Notes: generated by a model not told the origin, from the letters alone. Positions 1 to 8,397 are shown, counted from the stretch's first letter. The stretch: 64,000 nucleotides of DNA from Alloalcanivorax marinus (GCF_016906305.1 NZ_JADDOL010000004.1:230139-294138); one strand, 5' to 3'. Translations and numbers: made by a program.

Positions 1-129
1 TTTCTCAACCGGCCTGATAAATTTCGGACCAATCGAGGTTGCTGATGGTGCTGCGCCTTTCGCCATTCTCAGCTGACGGTAGAGACGGTTGCAGCGACGG
101 TTAAACTCCTCAGGGCTTACAGAATTCAT
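1..129 (-). CDS. Unidentified protein, 5' part only (runs off the window)
   Basis: Only the first 43 codons are present; the gene continues leftward past the window edge. The ATG is preceded by AGGA with a 7-nt spacing, a good ribosome-binding site, and the frame stays open to the edge. The visible N-terminus begins MNSVSPEEFNRRCNRLYRQ and is polar and basic with no signal peptide or membrane segment. I do not recognise the family. It follows the tandem-repeat gene (start at 414) on the same strand with about 108 nt between them, so the two could be co-transcribed. A hairpin-like sequence (AAGGGC/GCCCTT arms) in the gap could instead separate them. Confidence 0.5.
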   Translation of the reverse strand, partial: MNSVSPEEFNRRCNRLYRQLRMAKGAAPSATSIGPKFIRPVEK

Positions 130-237
130 TTGACTTTCCTATGGGGCAGCTAACATCAGCCATAAGCGAGCCCTGAAAAGGGCACCCGATCGACGGCCCT
201 TGGCCCGAAACGGACTTAATGGCCTTGTTAAATGGGC

Positions 238-414
238 TCATGCACATACCCAAGTGCCGTCGGGATTTTGCTTAGCTCCACCGTATGCGCCACCGCATAC
301 CCGTGTGCCGTTGGGGTTCTGCTTAGCTCCACCATATGCACCTCCGCAAACCCAGGTGCCATCAGAATTCTGCTTCGCTCCACCGTAGCCTCTATACTCT
401 CGTTTCTCCGTCAT
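238..414 (-). CDS. Small Gly/Cys protein made of 17-residue tandem repeats, unknown function
   Basis: A 58-residue protein starting MTEKREYRGY and then consisting of two full copies and one shortened copy of a 17-residue unit with the pattern GGAKQNxxGTxVCGGAY. Each copy carries one Cys, and the variable positions are S-D/P-N/P-D and W/R/W. The ATG has AGGA 6 nt upstream. The copies differ at many synonymous third positions (for example GCG/GCT, CAG/CAA, AAT/AAC, ACC/ACA/ACT, TGC/TGT) while the residues are kept, which argues for a translated, selected protein rather than recent DNA slippage. There is no hydrophobic signal peptide. I do not recognise a named family. A peptide-natural-product precursor, a metal-binding peptide or a structural repeat protein are all possible. 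The surrounding DNA is AT-richer than the rest of the window, which suggests acquisition. Confidence 0.65.
   Translation of the reverse strand: MTEKREYRGYGGAKQNSDGTWVCGGAYGGAKQNPNGTRVCGGAYGGAKQNPDGTWVCA
241..384 (-). repeat. Three diverged in-frame 51-nt coding repeats
   Basis: The body of the 58-residue protein is a 51-nt (17-codon) direct repeat present as two complete units and a third of 14 codons. The protein pattern is conserved while synonymous positions drift, so the array is old and under protein-level constraint. Confidence 0.75.
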
Positions 415-810
415 GGTCGATCCTTTCTTTTCATTTACCAGGTATTAAAAATCCGTCTCGAATATCCAATGAACACACCAGCGCCCTATCCCGCCTTACT
501 TTTTTTGATATAAAACCGAATAAATCAGATATTTCATAAAGTTACAAACCTTTCACAGCGGCGCCCCGCGTCCCATGAGCCCTTGGTTTGCCGGCATCAA
601 CCTACCGTCCATGTGGGCAGCGGCAGGGGCGATCGGGCAGGCCTCTGTTTCTGTCGCGGTCTTCGGCGGGGCTTATCGCGACTGAAGCGGAGTGCCGCCC
701 AGTCGGTCCTACTACCGGCCTGGAGAGGGCGGCGGTGTCGGCATGGCATCGTGCCCGGCGGGTGGGCTGTTATACTGCCTCGCACCTTGTAGCCGGCGAG
801 ACCGTGTTCC
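415..810. other. Intergenic region, AT-rich then GC-rich, no confident gene
   Basis: The part up to about 545 is clearly AT-richer than the flanking sequence and should hold the promoter of the leftward repeat-protein gene; TTGGAT and TAATAC with a 16-bp spacer on the minus strand is a weak candidate. From about 545 the base composition returns to the high-GC background, which looks like a junction. A 36-codon open frame at 575 has no ribosome-binding site and no recognisable product. TATACT at 771-776 is a possible -10 box for ubiD, but no clear -35 box is present. Confidence 0.4.
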
Positions 811-2277
811 ATGAAATACCGCGATTTGCGCGACTTTATTCAGCAGCTGGAGAAGCAGGGCGAGCTGAAACGCATCACCACGGAAGTGGATCCGCACCTG
901 GAAATCACCGAGATTTGCGACCGCACGCTGAAGGCGGGCGGGCCCGCGTTGTTGTTCGAGAATCCGAAGGGCTCGTCGATTCCGGTGCTGGGCAATCTGT
1001 TCGGCACCGAGCGGCGGGTGGCGCTGGGGATGGGTCGGGATTCGGTGGCGGAGTTGCGCGAGCTGGGCGAGTTGCTGGCGTTTCTGAAGGAGCCGGAGCC
1101 GCCCAAGGGCTTCCGGGATGCCTGGGAGAAGCTGCCGGTGTTCCGCAAGGTGCTGAGCATGAGCCCCAAGGTGAGCGGGTCCGGGCCCTGCCAGGAGCAG
1201 GTGATCGAGGGCGACGATGTGGATCTGACCCGTTTGCCGATCCAGACCTGCTGGCCCGGGGATGCCGGGCCGTTGGTGACCTGGCCGCTGGTGATTACCC
1301 GGGGGCCGCATAAGGAGCGCCAGAACCTGGGCATTTACCGCCAGCAATTGATCGGGCGTAACAAGCTGATCATGCGCTGGCTGAGTCATCGCGGTGGTGC
1401 GCTGGATTTTCAGGAGTGGCAACAGCAGCACCCGGGTGAGCCCTTCCCGGTGGCGGTGGCGCTGGGGGCCGATCCGGCCACCATTCTGGGCGCGGTGACG
1501 CCGGTGCCGGACACGCTCAGCGAGTACGCTTTCGCCGGCCTGCTGCGGGGCAGCAAGACCGAGCTGGTGAAGTGCCTGGGTTCGGATCTGCAGGTGCCGG
1601 CCAGCGCCGAGTTCGTGCTGGAAGGCCACATCCATCCCGGCGAGATGGCCGACGAGGGGCCGTTCGGCGACCACACCGGTTACTACAACGAGGTGGAGCG
1701 TTTTCCGGTGTTCACCGTGGAGCGCATTACCCACCGTCGCGACCCGATTTACCACAGCACCTATACCGGCCGGCCGCCGGATGAGCCGGCGGTGCTGGGT
1801 GTGGCAATGAACGAAATCTTCGTGCCGATTCTGAAGAAGCAGTTTCCGGAGATCGTGGATTTCTATCTGCCGCCGGAGGGCTGCTCCTACCGGATGGCGG
1901 TGGTGACCATGAAGAAGCAGTACCCGGGCCACGCCAAGCGCGTGATGATGGGGGTGTGGTCGTTCCTGCGGCAGTTCATGTACACCAAGTTCGTGATCGT
2001 CTGCGACGACGATGTCAACGGCCGCGACTGGAAGGACGTGATGTGGGCGATCACCACCCGCATGGACCCGGCCCGGGACACGGTGCTGGTGGAGAACACG
2101 CCCATCGACTACCTGGACTTCGCCTCGCCGGTGGCCGGTCTGGGTTCGAAAATGGGGCTGGACGCCACCGCGAAATGGCCCGGTGAAACCAGTCGTGAGT
2201 GGGGCCGTCCGATTACCATGGACGACGACACCAAACGCCGGGTGGATGCTCTTTGGGATCAGCTCGGCATCGACTGA
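811..2277 (+). CDS. ubiD: 4-hydroxy-3-polyprenylbenzoate decarboxylase UbiD
   Basis: A prenylated-FMN-dependent decarboxylase that removes the carboxyl group from 3-polyprenyl-4-hydroxybenzoate in ubiquinone synthesis, acting at the inner face of the cytoplasmic membrane with cofactor from UbiX. The 488-residue product has the family length (E. coli UbiD is about 497). It starts [20 protein letters not shown], contains an NLGIYR-type segment near residue 172, and has the family active-site segment [11 protein letters not shown] at residues 282-292. The C-terminal half includes the typical segment ending in KW and a short acidic tail. ubiX is not in the window. The next gene, an SDR, begins about 47 nt downstream and may be read through, with no known functional link. 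Confidence 0.95.
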   Translation: MKYRDLRDFIQQLEKQGELKRITTEVDPHLEITEICDRTLKAGGPALLFENPKGSSIPVLGNLFGTERRVALGMGRDSVAELRELGELLAFLKEPEPPKGFRDAWEKLPVFRKVLSMSPKVSGSGPCQEQVIEGDDVDLTRLPIQTCWPGDAGPLVTWPLVITRGPHKERQNLGIYRQQLIGRNKLIMRWLSHRGGALDFQEWQQQHPGEPFPVAVALGADPATILGAVTPVPDTLSEYAFAGLLRGSKTELVKCLGSDLQVPASAEFVLEGHIHPGEMADEGPFGDHTGYYNEVERFPVFTVERITHRRDPIYHSTYTGRPPDEPAVLGVAMNEIFVPILKKQFPEIVDFYLPPEGCSYRMAVVTMKKQYPGHAKRVMMGVWSFLRQFMYTKFVIVCDDDVNGRDWKDVMWAITTRMDPARDTVLVENTPIDYLDFASPVAGLGSKMGLDATAKWPGETSREWGRPITMDDDTKRRVDALWDQLGID

Positions 2278-2324
2278 TGGGTCGCGGCTGACGTCGCGGA
2301 GACCCGCGCCGACCAGGAGCCGCC

Positions 2325-3230
2325 ATGAGCTGGAAGCCTTCCGATATCCCCGACCAGAGCGGCCGGGTGGCCGTGATCACCGGCGCCAACAGCGGCATCG
2401 GGCTGCGCGCCGCCCACCATCTGGCCGCCCGTGGGGCGCGGGTGATCATGGCCTGCCGCAACCTGGAAAAAGCGGAGGCCGCCCGCCGCGGCCTGCCCGG
2501 CCAGACGGAAATCGTGCACCTGGACCTGGCCAGCCAGGCCAGCGTGCGCGCCGCCGCCGAGGAGATCGCCGGGCGCTGCGAGCACATCGACCTGCTGATC
2601 AACAACGCCGGCATCATGTGGCTGCAGGAAGGCCGCACCGAGGACGGCTTCGAACGCCAGTTCGGCATCAACCATCTGGGCCATTTCGCTTTCACCGGCC
2701 ATCTGTTGCCGCGCCTGCGCGACGTGCCGGGATCGCGCATCGTCACCGTGAGCAGCATTGCCCACCGGGGCGGTCGCATTCACTTCGACAACATTCATCT
2801 GGACGGCGAGTACGGCCGCCAGAAAGCCTACGCCCAGGCCAAGCTGGCCAATCTGATGTTCGCCATCGAGCTGGAGCGGCGGCTGCGCGACGCCGGCGCC
2901 GAGACCCGGTCCCTGGCCTGCCACCCGGGCGTGGCCAGCACCAACCTGGCGGGCCCCGGCATCGCCGAGGAGAGCCCGCTGGGCATCGGCCGGCTGGCCC
3001 GCTGGGCCTGGCCGCTGTTTACCCAGAGCGCCGAAAAAGGCAGCTGGCCCACCCTCTACGCGGCCACCAGCCCGGACGCCCGGGGCGGCCACTATTACGG
3101 CCCGGCCCGTCTGATGGAAGCGTTCGGCCCGCCCACCGAGGCGCGCCCCCGGCGCTATGCGCTGGACGGCGCCCGGGGCGCCCGGCTGTGGGAACTGTCC
3201 GAAACCCTGACCGGGGTGCGCTTTCCCTGA
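2325..3230 (+). CDS. Short-chain dehydrogenase/reductase (retinol-dehydrogenase-like)
   Basis: A cytosolic NAD(P)-dependent oxidoreductase of 301 residues. The Rossmann motif TGANSGIG is at 19-26, NNAG at 93-96, the catalytic Ser at 144, and Tyr169-x3-Lys173 completes the active site. The C-terminal extension with a hydrophobic stretch (GRLARWAWPLF) and the motif pattern place it near the retinol dehydrogenase/protochlorophyllide-reductase-like SDRs rather than FabG. The substrate cannot be read from the sequence. It lies about 47 nt after ubiD and 65 nt before trxC on the same strand. Confidence 0.85.
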   Translation: MSWKPSDIPDQSGRVAVITGANSGIGLRAAHHLAARGARVIMACRNLEKAEAARRGLPGQTEIVHLDLASQASVRAAAEEIAGRCEHIDLLINNAGIMWLQEGRTEDGFERQFGINHLGHFAFTGHLLPRLRDVPGSRIVTVSSIAHRGGRIHFDNIHLDGEYGRQKAYAQAKLANLMFAIELERRLRDAGAETRSLACHPGVASTNLAGPGIAEESPLGIGRLARWAWPLFTQSAEKGSWPTLYAATSPDARGGHYYGPARLMEAFGPPTEARPRRYALDGARGARLWELSETLTGVRFP

Positions 3231-3295
3231 GCCCTGGCTTGAACGGCGGGGCGGGGCCATCATATTGATCCTGTCCCCCTTGCCGGAGCTCGCCC

Positions 3296-3736
3296 ATGAC
3301 CGATGACACCCTGACCCTGGGCTGCGCCCATTGCGGCGCGGTCAACCGGATTCCCGCCGCCCGCCTGGATGACCGGCCCCGCTGCGGCAAGTGCAAGCAG
3401 CCGCTGTTCAGCGGCGCGCCGCTGACGCTCACCGCCGCCAATTTCCAGGCCGTGGTGGAACGCTCCCAGGTGCCGGTGGTGGTGGATCTCTGGGCGTCCT
3501 GGTGCGGCCCCTGCAAGATGATGACGCCCATCTTCGAGCGCACCGCCGCGCGGCTCGAACCGCGCTTGCGCTTCGCCAAGCTGGACACCGAGGCGGAGCC
3601 GGCCCTGGCCGGCCGCTTTGGCATCCGCAGCATCCCCACCCTGATGGTGTTCCGCGAGGGGCGTGAAGTGGCCCGCCAGGCCGGCGTGATGCAGGGGCCG
3701 CAACTGGAACAATGGCTGGCGCCACACCGGGTCTGA
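3296..3736 (+). CDS. trxC: Thioredoxin 2 TrxC
   Basis: A cytosolic thiol-disulfide reductase of 146 residues. An N-terminal zinc ribbon carries Cys10, Cys13, Cys30 and Cys33 in two CxxC pairs, followed by a thioredoxin domain with the active site WCGPC (Cys70 and Cys73) and the cis-Pro segment SIPT. The zinc ribbon distinguishes TrxC from TrxA. In other proteobacteria TrxC is induced by oxidative stress; no OxyR site was identified here. The length matches the family (E. coli 139). Confidence 0.95.
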   Translation: MTDDTLTLGCAHCGAVNRIPAARLDDRPRCGKCKQPLFSGAPLTLTAANFQAVVERSQVPVVVDLWASWCGPCKMMTPIFERTAARLEPRLRFAKLDTEAEPALAGRFGIRSIPTLMVFREGREVARQAGVMQGPQLEQWLAPHRV

Positions 3737-3775
3737 GCCACGGGGTTGCGCTCCCCGGTAAATTTAGTACGATGG

Positions 3776-3797
3776 TTCCAATTATAACGATTCCAAT
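3776..3797 (+). promoter_or_regulatory. Possible promoter/operator before the lactone-oxidase operon
   Basis: The short AT-rich gap before the oxidase gene holds two direct copies of TTCCAAT 15 bp apart with TATAAC between them, a plausible -10 box. No convincing -35 hexamer is visible, so the site could depend on an activator. CAGGAA before the ATG is the ribosome-binding site. Confidence 0.3.
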
Positions 3798-3818
3798 AAA
3801 AAAGAATCAGGAACCCTC

Positions 3819-5195
3819 ATGTCGTTCTCCCTTTCCCTGGACCGCCGCGGTTTTCTCAAGGCGCTGACGGCCACCGCCGGGGCCGGTGCCCTCGCCGGCC
3901 TGAGTGGCGCCGCCCGGGCCGCCGACGCCGCCACGCCCTGGCAAAACTGGTCCGGCAACCAAAGCGCCCGCCCCCGTAACCTGGCCTATCCCGCCGACGA
4001 AGACGGCCTGATTGAGCTGATCGGCCAGAGTAAAGGCACGGTGCGGGCCTTCGGTGGCAGCCATTCGTTCAGCGGCGTGGTGCCCACCGACGACACCCTG
4101 ATCTCCCTGGAAGCCCTCAGCGGCCTGCACGCCAACGACGACGGTGCCCTGCGCTTCGGCGCCGGCACCCGCATCGCCCAGGCCGGCGCCCGGGCCTGGG
4201 ACGAGGGGCGCAGCCTGACCAACGAGCCGGACATCAACCTGCAGTCCCTGGCCGGCGCCATCGCCACCGGCACCCACGGCACCGGCCTGGGGTTGCCGTG
4301 TCTCTCCGGCCAGGTGGAAGCGCTGACGCTGATCGATATGGCCGGGCGCCGCCATGCCCTTACCGCCGCCGACGGCGATCTGTTCCACGCGGCGCGCTGC
4401 TCGGTGGGCGCCCTGGGCCTGATCACCGACGTGACCCTGCGCACCGAGCCCGCCTACCGGCTGGAAGAACACACCTGGACCCTGCCCCTGGACGAGGCCA
4501 TGGCGTTCGTGGAAAGCGAAAAGGACAACTTCCGTAATATCGAATTTTTCGCCTTCCCTCTGGGCGGCACCGCCATCGTCAAAACCATGTCGCTCACCGA
4601 TCGGCAGGACGACAATCTGGCCCAGGACGACAGCAACGACCTGCTGGAACTGGTCTGCGAGCTGGCCATGCGCGCCGGCTGGCTGACGCCGTCCCTGCAG
4701 AAACTGGTCACCCTGTTCGTGGAAGAGAACCGGCGTTGGGGCCCGGCCCACCGGATCTACGCCAACCGCCGCACGGTGCGTTTCAACGAGATGGAATACA
4801 CGGTGCCGGCGGAACGCGGCATCGAGTGCCTGCGCAAGGTCTGCGACACCCTGCGTCAACAGGACCTGAACGTGTTCTTTCCCATCGAGTTCCGTTACGT
4901 GGCCGCCGACGACAGCCTGCTGTCCATGTTCAGCGGCCGCCCCGGCGCCAGCCTGTCGGTGCACCAGTATTACAAGCAGGATCACCGGCCGGTGTTCGCC
5001 GCCGTGGAACCGGTGCTGCGCGCCTGCGAGGGCCGGCCCCACTGGGGCAAGCTGCATTCCCTGGGCGCCCGGGAGCTGCGCGGCCTGTACCCGCGCTTCG
5101 ACGACTTCCAGGCCATACGCCGCGAACTGGACCCCCAGGGGCGTTTGCTCAATGCGCACCTCAAGAAGGTGTTCGTGGACGGAGCACCGGCATGA
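3819..5195 (+). CDS. Tat-exported FAD-linked aldonolactone oxidase family protein
   Basis: A 458-residue flavoprotein of the vanillyl-alcohol-oxidase/D-arabinono-1,4-lactone oxidase family. A twin-arginine signal (DRRGFLK followed by a hydrophobic Ala/Gly stretch ending near residue 34) predicts folded export to the periplasm. The FAD-binding PCMH domain has GGSHS at 79-83; the His in this position is the covalent flavin site in family members. The C-terminal domain has the family signature HWGK and LDPQGRLLN. The known reaction is oxidation of sugar lactones or related alcohols with O2 or another acceptor; the true substrate is unknown. The gene overlaps the next one by 4 nt (ATGA), so the two products are probably made and used together. 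Confidence 0.8.
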   Translation: MSFSLSLDRRGFLKALTATAGAGALAGLSGAARAADAATPWQNWSGNQSARPRNLAYPADEDGLIELIGQSKGTVRAFGGSHSFSGVVPTDDTLISLEALSGLHANDDGALRFGAGTRIAQAGARAWDEGRSLTNEPDINLQSLAGAIATGTHGTGLGLPCLSGQVEALTLIDMAGRRHALTAADGDLFHAARCSVGALGLITDVTLRTEPAYRLEEHTWTLPLDEAMAFVESEKDNFRNIEFFAFPLGGTAIVKTMSLTDRQDDNLAQDDSNDLLELVCELAMRAGWLTPSLQKLVTLFVEENRRWGPAHRIYANRRTVRFNEMEYTVPAERGIECLRKVCDTLRQQDLNVFFPIEFRYVAADDSLLSMFSGRPGASLSVHQYYKQDHRPVFAAVEPVLRACEGRPHWGKLHSLGARELRGLYPRFDDFQAIRRELDPQGRLLNAHLKKVFVDGAPA

Positions 5196-6472
5196 AACGA
5201 CGCACTTTTCTGATCGGTCTTGGCGGCGGCCTGGCGATGGCCTGGTGGCTCAAACCCGGCGACCGGGGCGCGCCCCACGCGCCCTATTTCCAGACGCTCA
5301 ACGATCTGTTCCGGGCCCAGGGGCCCGGCCGCCCGGTGCTGCTGATCGACCGCCAGCGGCTGGCCGCCAATTGTCGGCGTCTCACCGCCTTATTACCGCC
5401 CGGCCGCGATTACCGCATCGTCGCCAAGTCCCTGCCCAGCGTGCCGCTGATCCGCGAGGTGATGGCCCTCACCGGCACCCGCCGGGTGATGGTGTTTCAT
5501 CAGCCCTTTATCACCGCCCTGGCGGCGGCGGAGCCGGGCTGCGATCTTCTGCTCGGCAAGCCCATGCCCGTCAACGCGGCGGCGCGCTTCTATGAGGAGC
5601 TGCCGGCCGACGCCGGGTTCGACCCGGACCAGCAGTTGCAGTGGCTAATCGACAGCGAAGCGCGGCTGCGGGAATATCTGACTTTGGCGCGTCGCCTGCG
5701 GCGTCGTCTGCTGGTGAACATTGAACTGGACGTGGGGCTGCATCGCGGCGGCCTGGCCGAACCGGCTCAACTGGACGCGCTGCTGACACTGATCGAAGCG
5801 CACCCGGACCGGCTCGGCTTCAGCGGCTTCATGGGCTACGACGCCCATGTGGGCAAGCTGCCCGCCGTGGTGGAAAGCCGCGAGAACTCCTTGCGCAAGA
5901 GCCAGGCGGTGTACCAGGGCTTTATCGACCGCCTTTACCGATTGCAGCCGAAATACCGGGAGCAACGTCTGACCTTCAACGGCGCCGGCAGCCCCACCGT
6001 GGCCCTGCACGGCGACGAGACCCCGCTCAACGAACTGGCCGCCGGCTCGGCGCTGGTCAAACCCACGGACTTCGATCTGGACACCCTGGCGGACTTCGAG
6101 CCCGCCGCCTTTATCGCGGCGCCGGTGCTCAAGGCGATGGACGGCCTGCACCTGCCCGGTCCCCTGCCGCTGGGCGACGCCTGGGCCCTGTGGGATCCAA
6201 ACCGGGCGCGCACCTATTTTATTTACGGCGGTTACTGGAAAGCCGAGCCGGTGTCGCCGGCGGGCATCGCGGCCAACAGCCTGTACGGCGTGAGCACCAA
6301 CCAGATGATGTACAACGGCGCGGACAGCACCGCCCTGGAAGTGAACGACCAGATTTTCTTTCGCCCCACGCAAAGCGAATTCGTACTGCTGCAGTTCGGC
6401 GACCTGGCCGCCGTCTCCGACGGCACTCTCCAGGACTGGTGGCCGCCGCTCCCACAAGGCGGGGGAGCCTGA
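5192..6472 (+). CDS. D-threonine aldolase/D-serine dehydratase-like PLP protein with export signal
   Basis: A 426-residue fold-type III (alanine-racemase-like) PLP enzyme of the DSD1/D-threonine aldolase group. The PLP lysine is expected at Lys79 in the segment RIVAKSLP at the end of the first strand, as in the family. The N-terminus MKRRTFLIG plus a hydrophobic stretch to about residue 19 resembles a Tat or membrane-anchor signal, so the enzyme may work outside the cytoplasm, which is unusual for a PLP protein. The ATG overlaps the stop codon of the upstream oxidase (ATGA), which fixes this start; longer upstream readings would run through the oxidase gene. Substrate unknown; a shared substrate with the oxidase is inference. 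Confidence 0.75.
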   Translation: MKRRTFLIGLGGGLAMAWWLKPGDRGAPHAPYFQTLNDLFRAQGPGRPVLLIDRQRLAANCRRLTALLPPGRDYRIVAKSLPSVPLIREVMALTGTRRVMVFHQPFITALAAAEPGCDLLLGKPMPVNAAARFYEELPADAGFDPDQQLQWLIDSEARLREYLTLARRLRRRLLVNIELDVGLHRGGLAEPAQLDALLTLIEAHPDRLGFSGFMGYDAHVGKLPAVVESRENSLRKSQAVYQGFIDRLYRLQPKYREQRLTFNGAGSPTVALHGDETPLNELAAGSALVKPTDFDLDTLADFEPAAFIAAPVLKAMDGLHLPGPLPLGDAWALWDPNRARTYFIYGGYWKAEPVSPAGIAANSLYGVSTNQMMYNGADSTALEVNDQIFFRPTQSEFVLLQFGDLAAVSDGTLQDWWPPLPQGGGA

Positions 6473-6480
6473 AGCCTTCG

Positions 6481-6508
6481 TTTTAACTTTTAACTTTTAA
6501 CTTTTAAC
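6481..6508. repeat. Four perfect TTTTAAC heptamers
   Basis: A 7-bp unit repeated four times without error, just after the PLP-enzyme gene and about 85 nt before the next start codon. It lies in non-coding sequence. Such arrays can slip, but an effect on expression is not shown. Confidence 0.9.
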
Positions 6509-6593
6509 TCGCCATTTGATCCTCCTTTACAAAACGAGCGCCGATTCCAATGCGATACTTCCTACTCGTATCGAGCGAACAAGGAGGATTGCC

Positions 6594-6944
6594 ATGAAAA
6601 AGCTGATCATCGCCACCGCCCTCGCGGGCGCCTTCTCCCTGGCCCATGCCGGTGACGCCATCAAAGCCGACAGCGCCGCCATCAAGCAGGGCATCGAGGA
6701 AGGCCAGATGGTCCACGTGACCGGCGAAGTCACCCAGGTTCTCGAAGACGAGCACTACATGCTCAAGGACAGCGCCGGCACCATCGAGATCGAACTGGAC
6801 AACGATCTCAGCGGTGATCGCCAGCTGCCGGTCGGCACCCGGCTGGACGTGGTCGGTGAAGTGGACCACGACGATGGCCGCACCCTGGTGGAAGTGGAGA
6901 AAGTGAACTCCATGCAGGGCGCGGACATGGACGGCGATAGCTGA
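6594..6944 (+). CDS. YgiW/YdeI-type periplasmic OB-fold (BOF) stress protein
   Basis: A 116-residue exported protein. A signal peptide ends near residue 19 (AFSLAHA). The mature part is a single OB-fold domain of the bacterial OB-fold (BOF) family, with the segments VTGEVTQVLEDEHYMLKD and RLDVVGEVD typical of it. Family members (YgiW, YdeI, VisP) are periplasmic stress or metal/peroxide-response proteins without known catalysis. The start is set by a perfect AAGGAGG placed 6 nt before the ATG; an in-frame start farther upstream lacks such a site. A strong terminator follows, so it is probably a one-gene unit. Confidence 0.8.
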   Translation: MKKLIIATALAGAFSLAHAGDAIKADSAAIKQGIEEGQMVHVTGEVTQVLEDEHYMLKDSAGTIEIELDNDLSGDRQLPVGTRLDVVGEVDHDDGRTLVEVEKVNSMQGADMDGDS

Positions 6945-6959
6945 TCCATAGCCCAGAAT

Positions 6960-6993
6960 GGCCGGGGCGCCCGCCCCGGCCCGTTCCTTTTTC
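6960..6993 (+). terminator. Intrinsic terminator after the YgiW-like gene
   Basis: A perfect 10-bp GC stem (GGCCGGGGCG with its complement, 2-nt loop) followed by a T-rich tract (GTTCCTTTTTCC) directly after the upstream stop codon. Confidence 0.8.
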
Positions 6994-7077
6994 CTCACTG
7001 CGTTACTTTTTCAAGCCTTCCCTCAAGTCCCCCCTCAAACCCGGCCATTACGACAACGCTTTCCACCATCAGGACCA

Positions 7078-8397
7078 TTACCGCCCGCGTGTCTGGGCGG
7101 CACTCCAGTCCACGTGACGGGTGAGCACCATCACCGTCGCCAGGGTCACGAACAGCAGCGACGACCCCATCAGCAGCGCAAAGTCCTCGGCGTTCAGGAT
7201 CGCGTAAATCAACGCCAACACCAGTGCCTGGGCGCCGGCGAACCCCCACCCCGCCCTGGCCGAGCGCAACACCGCGCCGAGATAAACGCCGATCACTCCG
7301 ACACAGGCCACCCCGCCGAGGCCATAGGCCCAGGCGAAATCCAGATGCTCGCCCAGCGCCACGAGCAGCAGATAGAACATGGCCAGCGCCAGCCCCACCA
7401 GCAGGTATTGCATCGGATGCACCGGCAGCCGCCGCATCACCTCGAACAGAAAGAACGCGGCGAAGGTGAGGCCAACGATCAGATAGCTGTATTTCAACGC
7501 CCGCTCGCTGGACAGCAAACCGGTGACCGGCTGCACCAGCTCCACCCGCAGCGCCTTCTGACTGTCCGGGCACAGAGCATTGTCACCGGCGCAGCTGATG
7601 GCGCCGGCCGCCGCCAGACTGTTGGTGTACCAGCGCCCCATGAAACCTTCGTCGCCCACTTCCCGCTCCGCCGGCAACAACAAACCGGTGAAGCCAGGGT
7701 GCGGCCAGTCACCGCGCACCATCATGCGGGTTTCCTTGGCCAGGGGCAGCGCCGCCAGCGAACGGCTGCCATTGAGATTGAGTTCCACGGACACGGTGAA
7801 GGGGCCGGTCAGATCGTCCGGCAACCGGGCCACCAGCACATTGCCACCCAGGGAATCCGGGATCTCGTCGGGCTCCAGCAGCGTCAGGGTGCGGTCGCCG
7901 ATACGCAGGCGCGGCCGCTCGGCGAGGCCGCGCAGATCCCCCACCCGCAACATCAGCCAGGCATCGCGCTCATCACGGAAAGCCGGTTCCCGGGGCTCGC
8001 CCCAGCCCGCCGGAAAAGCGGCCTCCACGTTGAGCTGGCTGCGGTAAACCGGCGTGCCATAGATACCCCGATACAGCGTTCGGGTCCGCAGCCGCCCGTC
8101 GATGGCCAACGTCTCCGGAACCCGGGCCACCCGTTCGTGACGGGCTTCCACCCGTGACCGGGGCTCGCCGGTTTCCTTGTCGGTGTACATCACCTCGTAG
8201 GGGCGCACCTGGGGCACCAGAATCACCGGCCCGGACAGGGTCTGTTCGCCGCCGTACTGGTCGCTGATTTGCGCGCTCACCAACATCGCCCGTTGCTGGC
8301 GTTCGTTGATCTTCGCCTGGATCATCAGCAGCGGCACCACCAACACCAGCATCAGGCCGGCGATGATCAGGATTTTTTTCAATGGACTCTGGGCCAT
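7078..8397 (-). CDS. creD: Inner-membrane protein CreD
   Basis: A 439-residue inner-membrane protein of the CreD (CET) family. One N-terminal membrane helix (about residues 9-26, LIIAGLMLVLVVPLLMI) is followed by a large periplasmic domain, with a cluster of about five helices in the C-terminal third. The segment ISDQYGGEQTLSGPVILVP is characteristic. CreD is the main output of CreBC in Enterobacteria and affects envelope integrity and colicin and beta-lactam responses; its molecular function is not established. It is third in the leftward creB-creC-creD order, about 75 nt after creC. Confidence 0.9.
   Translation of the reverse strand: MAQSPLKKILIIAGLMLVLVVPLLMIQAKINERQQRAMLVSAQISDQYGGEQTLSGPVILVPQVRPYEVMYTDKETGEPRSRVEARHERVARVPETLAIDGRLRTRTLYRGIYGTPVYRSQLNVEAAFPAGWGEPREPAFRDERDAWLMLRVGDLRGLAERPRLRIGDRTLTLLEPDEIPDSLGGNVLVARLPDDLTGPFTVSVELNLNGSRSLAALPLAKETRMMVRGDWPHPGFTGLLLPAEREVGDEGFMGRWYTNSLAAAGAISCAGDNALCPDSQKALRVELVQPVTGLLSSERALKYSYLIVGLTFAAFFLFEVMRRLPVHPMQYLLVGLALAMFYLLLVALGEHLDFAWAYGLGGVACVGVIGVYLGAVLRSARAGWGFAGAQALVLALIYAILNAEDFALLMGSSLLFVTLATVMVLTRHVDWSAAQTRGR

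Noticed and set aside
575..685. A 36-codon frame (MSPWFAGINLPSMW...) before ubiD
   Set aside because: No ribosome-binding site, no recognisable product, and not clearly coding; it might be a remnant of a membrane-protein gene but cannot be supported.
712..1932. A 406-codon minus-strand frame opposite ubiD
   Set aside because: Shadow of the conserved UbiD frame; no ribosome-binding site and no domain.
3807..5159. A long minus-strand open frame opposite the lactone-oxidase gene
   Set aside because: Low-complexity antisense translation with no family match, while the plus-strand frame has a Tat signal, FAD motif and ribosome-binding site.
4736..5191. Long N-terminal extension of the PLP enzyme upstream of 5192
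   Set aside because: The extension is an out-of-frame reading of the oxidase gene; the ATGA overlap and the signal-like N-terminus set the start at 5192.
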